Positions 1-5,854 of a stretch of 64,000 nucleotides of DNA are shown here, piece by piece. The notes beneath the pieces were generated by a model. That model saw nothing but the letters and a program-made list of their open reading frames with translations. It was not told the origin of the DNA and did no database searches. Positions within the stretch are counted from its first letter, which is position 1. Every line of letters begins with the position of its first letter. Both the position numbers and the translations under genes were made by a program. This DNA comes from Bin5 sp965220715 (lineage in GTDB: Bacteria; Chloroflexota; Anaerolineae; Caldilineales; Caldilineaceae): assembly GCA_965220715.1 (NCBI GenBank), contig OZ244843.1, forward strand, positions 3,658,001 to 3,722,000, read 5' to 3'.

Positions 1-170
1 ATAGTTCGGGCATTTTGACAGAAAATGTCTATGAGGAAACGGCTTGACTATGTACAAATGTGCGTTCAATTCGAAAACACGTTTTATTGCGCGTTTCGCA
101 TTTCGTATTGCGTAAAGTCAGGCAAGGCAAGCACGTTTCCATGGCGTAACCCGTGCGAAAAAACCTGGTA

Positions 171-2693
171 TCAAGCGGGTTTTACATTTGATTCGTTTTG
201 GGGTTCAACATTCGAGTTTTCAGTGTCGGCCTCCGAAATGGTTTGTTGACTTTCGGGGGCTCTAACGGACTTTGGTTGTACGGAAGAGGTCGACGGCAGA
301 TTGACCCGTGGGGCGTTCAGGAGTGCGTAGCCGCCCAGAGCTGCCAAGGCAAGGACAGTGATTTCTCCCATTGTGTCGAAACCGCGGAAGTCGACCAGGA
401 TAACGTTGACGACATTGGCGCCATGGCCGCTGGGCACGGCGTTGTGCAGAAAGAATCCACTGATGGACTTGGCGGCCTGCATAGCGTCGCTGCTGTTAAA
501 CAGGACAAGGAAAAAACCGAATGCACCGGCAGCCAGCGCCACCAGAACATTGCGCGCCTGTTTCAATTTCTGCATGGGTGGACGCGTATCCGGCGGCAAT
601 TTCGTAAACACAAGAACCAGAAGCACGACTGTCAATACTTCAATGAGAAGCTGAGTAAGCGCCAAGTCCGGTGCGCTGAAGAACACATAGAACAAGGTGA
701 CCGAGACGCCAACGACCCCCAGGCTAACTATTGCGCCCAATCTTGTTCGCACGCGGACAGTGACGTAGGCGGATACGACTGTCATGAGAATAAGGATCGT
801 TTCCGGGGCGCCGGGGAGGATGTGCGTCGCCGGCATCAGGTCGTTGAGCCGGATTTGGCGCAGGGCAGCTACTACTGGAAGGAAGGCCGCGAGCAACACT
901 ATGGCCGACTGCGAAGCCAGAGTGTAGCCTTGAGAGAAGCGAGCTGTGATCTGGGCAAGCGCGTAGATTCCGTCCAGGAAGTCTTGAAAGATTACGACGC
1001 CCCGTAGCTTTTCAGGCATCCGGGCAAGGGTGCGGCGGAGGAGTGATCTGTTCAGGAAGAGCCAGATGCCGGCGGCAATTGCGAGCAGGCTTGTCATCAG
1101 GACCGGCGTAAATCCGTGCCAGAGCGCGGCGTGCTTGTGAACGGTTTCGCCAGCAATTGATGATGCTGCCGCGGCAAGAAAGGCGGATAGCGGCTGCAAG
1201 GCAAACGGTGCAACAGTTCCACAGGCAACGAGGATGAGCGGCGCGGCCACAAACGGAGCGGCGGGGGCGTGGTGGATGGGCGTCGGGGCAACCGGATCTG
1301 CACTATGCTGCTGTGACGTTTCGGTGCCGCCGTTCGGGCCCGGACGCAAGAAGGCCTCCCAAAGGAGGGTCAAACTGAAGGTAACGAAAAAGGCCCCGGC
1401 AACAGCGGCGGCGGCAAACGCAATCCATCCTGCCACGGCTCCGTGTTCAGCGGCCTCGAAAAAGGTCTCCAGTAAGGCTTCTTTGGCTACGAAACCGAAT
1501 AGTGGGGGGATTCCGGCCATGGAAAGTACTGCCACGAGCGCCACCGCCGATGTAACGGGCAGAGATCGCCTCAGGCCGGCAAGTTTTCTCAAGTCCCTGA
1601 CGCCGGTTGCGTGGTCAACGATGCCGGCCACGAGAAAGAGGGGTCCCTTATAGAGCGCGTGCGCGAGGATGCCGACGACTACCGCAAGCAGCGCGGCCTC
1701 GCTGCGGAAGGCCAGGAGAGTGGTGAGGACACCTAGTTGGCTGACGGTTGCGTAGGCCAACAGAGCCTTCATATCCCAATGGCGAACGGCGGTGACCGCG
1801 CCCAAGAGCATAGTAATGCCCCCGAATATAAGGAGCGACCACAGCCACATTGGATGCCCGCTGAGAGCCGGGTGCAGGCGGGCCAGAAGGTAGATACCTG
1901 CCTTCACCATAGTGGCCGAATGCAAGTAGGCGCTTGCTGGAGTTGGGGCGGCCATTGCGCCCGGCAACCACCAGTGAAAGGGAAACTGGGCCGACTTGGT
2001 AAACGCGCCCAGGAGAATCAGGACCAGAATTGCGGGATACAGTTCAAGCTCAGTCAAGCCAGGGCGGGCGATGATCTCGCTGATCGTGTAGCTCCCGCTC
2101 CCCTGGCCCAACAGGATCATTCCGGCAAGTAATGCGAGGCCGCCAGCGGCGGTGACAATGAATGCGTTGCGGGCGCCGCCTCTGGCAACAGCAGATCGGT
2201 GGGAGTAGCCGATGAGCAGATAGCTTGTTACGCTGGTCCCTTCCCAGAAGACGAACAGGGTCAACAGATTGTCGGCCCAAACCAACCCCAACATGGAGGC
2301 CATGAACGCAAAGAGTGAGAGATAGAAGTATCCTTGACGTTCATCGTTTTCGAGATAGTAGTGCGTGTAGAGCGCGACGGCGGCGCCTATGCCTGAAATG
2401 ATCAGTCCAAACAGCAACGAGAGGCCGTCGAGACGGAAAGAGAGCGCCAAGCCGAGGGACTCAATCCATTGGTAGTGCTCGGCAAGAATTGTCCCGTGCT
2501 GAACGTGCGAGAGTGTTCCGGAGGATGCTGCAGCGTCCCGTCCCAGGAACTGGGAAGCGGCAGCGACCTGCCAGACGGTGACCGCGAGCGGCGGCACCGC
2601 CGCAAGCCAGCCAGCCCAGGCGCGCCGCTCTGGGCGGATCAAATATAGGATTACGCCACTAATGAGTATGAGAGAGATGGATGCTGCTAACAT
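171..2693 (-). CDS. mrpA: Mrp-type Na+/H+ antiporter subunit A (NuoL-like)
   Basis: An 840-residue polytopic membrane protein related to complex I subunit L and to MrpA, the large subunit of multisubunit cation/proton antiporters in the cytoplasmic membrane. Residues ~60-420 carry the proton-translocating antiporter core, with motifs such as FWEGTSVTSYLLIG and the charged stretch around WWLPGAMAAPTPASAYLHS. The C-terminal third has the MbhD/MbhE-like region typical of MrpA (DLALTQLLIEVLTVVLLVLV, then FRGFDTMGEITVLALAALGG), which separates it from NuoL. The last ~45 residues are a hydrophilic Ser/Glu/Asn-rich tail. Length suits MrpA (~780-800 aa). MrpB-G normally follow directly, but none is seen in the 170 bases to the left edge. 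Family assignment is strong; function as an orphan subunit is uncertain. Confidence 0.88.
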   Translation of the reverse strand: MLAASISLILISGVILYLIRPERRAWAGWLAAVPPLAVTVWQVAAASQFLGRDAAASSGTLSHVQHGTILAEHYQWIESLGLALSFRLDGLSLLFGLIISGIGAAVALYTHYYLENDERQGYFYLSLFAFMASMLGLVWADNLLTLFVFWEGTSVTSYLLIGYSHRSAVARGGARNAFIVTAAGGLALLAGMILLGQGSGSYTISEIIARPGLTELELYPAILVLILLGAFTKSAQFPFHWWLPGAMAAPTPASAYLHSATMVKAGIYLLARLHPALSGHPMWLWSLLIFGGITMLLGAVTAVRHWDMKALLAYATVSQLGVLTTLLAFRSEAALLAVVVGILAHALYKGPLFLVAGIVDHATGVRDLRKLAGLRRSLPVTSAVALVAVLSMAGIPPLFGFVAKEALLETFFEAAEHGAVAGWIAFAAAAVAGAFFVTFSLTLLWEAFLRPGPNGGTETSQQHSADPVAPTPIHHAPAAPFVAAPLILVACGTVAPFALQPLSAFLAAAASSIAGETVHKHAALWHGFTPVLMTSLLAIAAGIWLFLNRSLLRRTLARMPEKLRGVVIFQDFLDGIYALAQITARFSQGYTLASQSAIVLLAAFLPVVAALRQIRLNDLMPATHILPGAPETILILMTVVSAYVTVRVRTRLGAIVSLGVVGVSVTLFYVFFSAPDLALTQLLIEVLTVVLLVLVFTKLPPDTRPPMQKLKQARNVLVALAAGAFGFFLVLFNSSDAMQAAKSISGFFLHNAVPSGHGANVVNVILVDFRGFDTMGEITVLALAALGGYALLNAPRVNLPSTSSVQPKSVRAPESQQTISEADTENSNVEPQNESNVKPA

Positions 2694-3343
2694 AGCGGCT
2701 TCAGTGAATTCGCTGGCGGAGCACTATTTTGGCGCCCGATACATGTGTTATGAGACGAACTTCATGCCCAGCCCGATACCGAACCGAGGGGCGCTCACTG
2801 CGGAATGTTGGCTCCGAGCGAAGATTATTGGCAGTTCCAGCTTTGCTGTTTCCGAATACACGGCGGGTACACTCGACAGTCGAACACGCAGTCATCCGGT
2901 CAGTTGCGGGGCTGACCAACGCATTGAACTCGTATCCGCCGGAAGCCTGGAGGGTCGCGAACGAGCGGGAGACCGCGAGCCGACGGCGGTAACAAACAGA
3001 AGGAACAAGCACAGGCGTGGGCAGAAAACGAGCTCCAGTCATAGCTGAATTGGTTGGGCGCCAAGTCCAATTTAGGAATATACTTCGCCCCATTTTTACC
3101 ATAGTTACACAAGCTTCCCTAACTTTGGCGTCCAGTGCGGCACGCGCCTGTTGAAAGGGATTTGCAATGGGCATGGTAGAAAAATGCCATTCTTACTTCG
3201 AAAGTGGCTAATTTGACGAACTGAACGGCAGGTCGGCAGTAGTGAAAGGTTTTAGTTCCAACGGGGCAGGAGACAGGCTGGAGAGGAGAGAATCGAGTAA
3301 CGGGAGGTGGCGCACATGAGTGTGTACGATGTCTGCCGGAGAG
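2694..3343. other. Non-coding gap, nothing recognised
   Basis: A 650-bp stretch between mrpA and the YccF gene. The open frames here have no recognisable family, no clear ribosome binding site and unusual composition. I see no hairpin terminator, RNA gene or repeat. The promoter for mrpA is presumably here, but no convincing hexamer pair was found. Confidence 0.4.
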
Positions 3344-3712
3344 TTACAGCAGATTCCGACCGAAAGGGAAAAGTGAGAGGGGAATCAGTTTGACATGTTG
3401 TTTGGCGAAGGGGATGCCAACTATGGTGATGGTTAGTATCAGGGCCGACGCAAGATGGGCCAAGGCAATTTCCCAACCGAACAGCACCAGCCACAGCAGG
3501 TTGAAGAGAATCCTGAGTATACTGTTTGCCTGCTTAACTTCCACAACCTCTTTGCCAAAGGGGGCGAGGGTGGCTACGCCGATTTTCATTGATTGCAGCC
3601 CGAAGGGAATGCCAACAACTGTAATGCAGATCAACAGGCCACCGATGATGTACCCCAAGGCGGCAATCAGACCACCGAAAACCAACCATACAACATTGCC
3701 TAGCGTGCTCAT
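3344..3712 (-). CDS. YccF-family inner membrane protein
   Basis: A 122-residue membrane protein with the YccF (DUF307) architecture: two copies of a hydrophobic unit, each with the G-I-P-F hallmark (ITVVGIPFGLQSMKI near residue 30 and ITIVGIPFAKQHVKL near residue 95), giving about four membrane segments. The closing LFPFGRNLL also fits the family. YccF is an uncharacterised membrane-protein family. I chose the ATG at 3712 because AAAGGTG lies at a suitable distance; an in-frame GTG three codons earlier is possible. It stands alone, with non-coding sequence on both sides. Confidence 0.85.
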   Translation of the reverse strand: MSTLGNVVWLVFGGLIAALGYIIGGLLICITVVGIPFGLQSMKIGVATLAPFGKEVVEVKQANSILRILFNLLWLVLFGWEIALAHLASALILTITIVGIPFAKQHVKLIPLSLFPFGRNLL

Positions 3713-3992
3713 GTATTTCACCTTTGCGAGGGGATTGACGGGTTCAAATAACTTGCAGCGGGAATACAGCCGGCTAAACTATAGTACGTAAGGAATGGCA
3801 AAAAGGTTCGAGCCTCGCGTAACAGGTCTTACACGCAATCGCTGGCAAGCGTTCAAGAATACCACACAACGTTGCCCTATGCCGAGGAGGGGAAGGCAAG
3901 TTAATACGGAAATCGCAACCTTCATTGTAGCGTGCGGAGAGTCTGTGATGTCCAGGGCTCGTTGACTTTTGTCTGAACTGAGAATTGCAAGG

Positions 3993-4080
3993 TCATATAT
4001 TGGTCTATCCACGAAGGGTCGTGGAGAACACCTTCTTTTTATCCACGAAGGGCCACGAAGGGCCACGGAGGGCCACGGAG
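3993..4080 (+). repeat. Degenerate CCACGAAGGG-type repeat, copy 1
   Basis: Starts with ATTGGTCTATCCACGAAGGG, runs through GGAGAACACCTT, and ends in four tandem 10-mers: CCACGAAGGG (4043-4052), CCACGAAGGG (4053-4062), CCACGGAGGG (4063-4072), CCACGGAG (4073-4080). Related sequence recurs at about 4412-4470 and 24028-24112. Such CCRCGAAGG-type intergenic repeats are known from many bacterial genomes; their role is unclear. Confidence 0.7.
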
Positions 4081-4085
4081 AAAAC

Positions 4086-4412
4086 CTTTGCAAAGTGTAA
4101 CTACTAAGCCACATACAATATCTGTCTTGACCAGTCCTTCAACCCCGCCGCCATTCAGACTATCTGATTGCGTATTCGGTTGGCAGCCGCCACGTTGGTT
4201 GAGCCGCACTGCCGGGAATACGGCGTAAGGTCGGTGAGCGATGGTTTTGGAGGGGGGCGTTGCGGGGGCGCAGCCCCTGCACAAGGGAGGGCCGAAGGCC
4301 CGACCGCCATAGTGCAAGGAGAGAGTATAGAGGAGCGAGGAGAGAGAATACACCTTCGCTCGCCTCATTCAGGGTCGCAAACTGATTGCGGCTGAGTAGT
4401 TACTGCAAAGTT
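4086..4412. mobile_element. MITE-like element with IS66-like inverted ends
   Basis: About 325 bp bounded by imperfect inverted repeats. The left end reads CTTTGCAAAGTGTAACTACT then AAGCCACA; the right end, read inward, is CTTTGCAGTAACTACT then CAGCCGCA. The core GTAACTACTNAGCC matches the 17-bp ends of the IS66 element at 51128-52679. The interior has no credible gene but has two tight hairpins (GGGGC-GCA-GCCCC at 4265-4277 and GGGCC-GAA-GGCCC at 4289-4301). CCACGAAGGG-type repeats flank it on both sides. This fits a non-autonomous element mobilised by an IS66 relative. No target duplication was identified. Confidence 0.55.
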
Positions 4413-4470
4413 ATAAATTGGTCTGTCCACGAGGGGCCGCGGTTAACACCTTTTTGATCCGCGCAGCACC
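4412..4470 (+). repeat. Degenerate CCACGAAGGG-type repeat, copy 2
   Basis: Begins AAATTGGTCTGTCCACGAGG, continues with GTTAACACCTTTTTGATCCG, and aligns with copy 1 at 3993-4040, including the shared AACACCTT core. It lies directly beyond the right end of the MITE-like element, so the element may have inserted into, or been carried with, this repeat. Confidence 0.6.
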
Positions 4471-4687
4471 TCTTCGTAACACACTGCCATTACAATACTG
4501 TTTTGTGGATAGGTTGGTTTCCGCCGTCAACTATAGTATGGAGTCAGCGAGTCCGTACAGGCATGGTCATGTTAGCTAAAGTGAAAGTCAATGGGGCGGG
4601 AATGCCGAGCTGGCACTGTCGCGCAGGGGGATTGCAAACAGCAACCTGCGAATCTATACAGAAATGGGACAAAATGACCGAAAATGG

Positions 4688-4715
4688 TTGACGAGCCGAA
4701 ATAATCTGCTATACT
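4688..4715 (+). promoter_or_regulatory. Sigma70-like promoter for the DUF1540-like gene
   Basis: TTGACG (4688-4693), a 16-bp spacer and TATACT (4710-4715) preceded by TGC, giving an extended -10. The predicted start near 4722 leaves a leader of about 90 nt before the ATG at 4811. Confidence 0.6.
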
Positions 4716-4810
4716 CGAATGTATCAAATTTCGACGTGGGGGGCGCTGAACTGTTGGGCATAGGTCTGACACGCAACACCCAAAGACCCCGTTGTATGGG
4801 AGGACTCCGA

Positions 4811-5119
4811 ATGAGCCGGGTGCGCTGCCCGCAGAAAGGCTGCAGTTTCTGGTTGAATGGCTGGTGTGACGCCGATGAAATCGAATTGGACTTGAAAACA
4901 CTTTCGTGTCTTACGTTCGACGAAATGGAACTTCCTGGCGTCTCGTCCGGCAATGGGGAAACGAGTGACAAAGAGGAAATGGAACTTGAATGGCTGGATG
5001 AAGAATCGATCTTCGAGGACGATCTGGACGAGAGTCTATATGATGTAGATGACGGCGATCCGGAATTGGAGGAAGAAGAGGACGACCTTCTGGAAGAAGA
5101 GGATTCGTGGCCACTCTGA
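4811..5119 (+). CDS. DUF1540-like Cys-motif protein with acidic tail
   Basis: A 102-residue protein. The first 20 residues read MSRVRCPQKGCSFWLNGWCD, with Cys at 6, 11 and 19, resembling the small DUF1540 metal-binding motif (C-x4-C-x3-N-x3-C-x-A-x2-I). From about residue 50 the chain is extremely acidic (long Glu/Asp runs such as DPELEEEEDDLLEEEDSWPL). The frame extends upstream, but GGGAGGA lies 7 nt before the ATG at 4811, which decides the start. A promoter at 4688-4715 supports monocistronic expression. Metal binding is inferred from family resemblance; the acidic tail could bind cations or basic partners. Function unknown. Confidence 0.7.
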   Translation: MSRVRCPQKGCSFWLNGWCDADEIELDLKTLSCLTFDEMELPGVSSGNGETSDKEEMELEWLDEESIFEDDLDESLYDVDDGDPELEEEEDDLLEEEDSWPL

Positions 5120-5324
5120 GGGAATAGGCCTTTGGCAATTGGGGACTTGCAACGGGGCCGGCGGGAAGGTTTGTAAGGTCAGCCTGTCCAAGCTAACCGT
5201 TGGTCTTCCCTGGAATGAAACGGTGCCCCGAATTCTTTGAAAGCCATGACTGACCGGTAGGAAGTGGTGATTTTCGTCGCTCAACTGCTGTTTAATCTCT
5301 TGAATTAGCGCGTATGTTTCCAAT

Positions 5325-5353
5325 TTGCGTTGATTTCGCTGCTATGCTAGAAT
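5325..5353 (+). promoter_or_regulatory. Upstream promoter (P1) of small membrane-protein gene
   Basis: TTGCGT (5325-5330), a 17-bp spacer and TAGAAT (5348-5353) preceded by TGC (extended -10). It lies upstream of a second, stronger promoter for the same gene. Confidence 0.45.
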
Positions 5354-5362
5354 TTTGAGGTA

Positions 5363-5391
5363 TGGACAAGTGGCCGCTGATTGTGTATAAT
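5363..5391 (+). promoter_or_regulatory. Strong sigma70-like promoter (P2)
   Basis: TGGACA (5363-5368, five of six consensus bases), an exact 17-bp spacer and a perfect TATAAT (5386-5391). The predicted start is near 5398, 45 nt before the ATG at 5444. This is one of the best consensus promoters I found in the window. Confidence 0.65.
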
Positions 5392-5443
5392 ATGTAGCAG
5401 AGATGAGGATTTGGCGGGCCACCAGACAATAAGGAGAGCAGCA

Positions 5444-5665
5444 ATGACTTTCCAAGCCGCTGTTCCACGCTACACCCCAACTAAGAGCCGGAGCCGTTCT
5501 GGTTCGCTGGTACCAGTGAAATCCAGGTTGTTTCTGCCGGTGAAGTGGCAGCCCGTCAGGCGCCTCAGGCAGAAGTTCGGCCCGAAATTTTTCCTTGCCA
5601 TGGTGGTGAGCGTTATTAGCTCAATCAGCTTTCTTTGGGTGCTTCTTCTGGTCATCGCCGGGTGA
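5444..5665 (+). CDS. Small basic single-pass membrane protein
   Basis: A 73-residue protein. The first ~45 residues are strongly basic (SRSRSGSLVPVKSRL, then KWQPVRRLRQKFGPKF). They are followed by one C-terminal hydrophobic segment (FFLAMVVSVISSISFLWVLL). It therefore looks like a tail-anchored membrane peptide with a positively charged cytoplasmic face, which could contact nucleic acid or acidic lipids; that is inference. AAGGAGA at 5431-5437 fixes the start. It has two tandem promoters and a strong terminator, so it is an independent, probably well expressed unit. No known family recognised. Confidence 0.6.
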   Translation: MTFQAAVPRYTPTKSRSRSGSLVPVKSRLFLPVKWQPVRRLRQKFGPKFFLAMVVSVISSISFLWVLLLVIAG

Positions 5666-5795
5666 GGCTTGCTAAGGCAAGTTGACTCTTAGCCTGTCGC
5701 TGAACGACCGACAGTTCAAGGGTGGTCAAAGCAGAAACTTTCCGTTTTCCAGGAGTTTGGCAGAACGGGGAAGTACTAATCTAAGTGTATATTTT

Positions 5796-5831
5796 GCCCC
5801 TGACTTTTACTTCTAAGTCAGGGGCTTTTTT
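5796..5831 (+). terminator. Rho-independent terminator
   Basis: A perfect 11-bp stem, GCCCCTGACTT (5796-5806) paired with AAGTCAGGGGC (5815-5825), an 8-nt loop and then six T (5826-5831). The T-tract orientation shows it ends plus-strand transcription from the gene at 5444-5665. It has no T-tract for the opposite direction. Confidence 0.9.
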
Positions 5832-5854
5832 GTGCTACGATCCGGGCTGGGTAA

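Noticed and set aside
198..1007. A 269-codon plus-strand open frame opposite mrpA
   Set aside because: It lies wholly antisense to a clear mrpA, and its product has no recognisable domain.
2701..3174. A 157-codon minus-strand open frame upstream of mrpA
   Set aside because: No ribosome binding site, no family resemblance, and composition unlike neighbouring genes.
3800..3820. GGTTCGAGCCTCGCG resembling a tRNA T-arm
   Set aside because: The flanking bases cannot form a 5-bp T stem, acceptor stem or anticodon arm.
4043..4080. Tandem 10-mers resembling a short CRISPR-like array
   Set aside because: The units are contiguous without spacers, too short, and there are no cas genes.
5796..5825. 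The stem-loop as a bidirectional terminator for the cytochrome gene
   Set aside because: On the minus strand the stem is followed by an A-rich, not T-rich, stretch.
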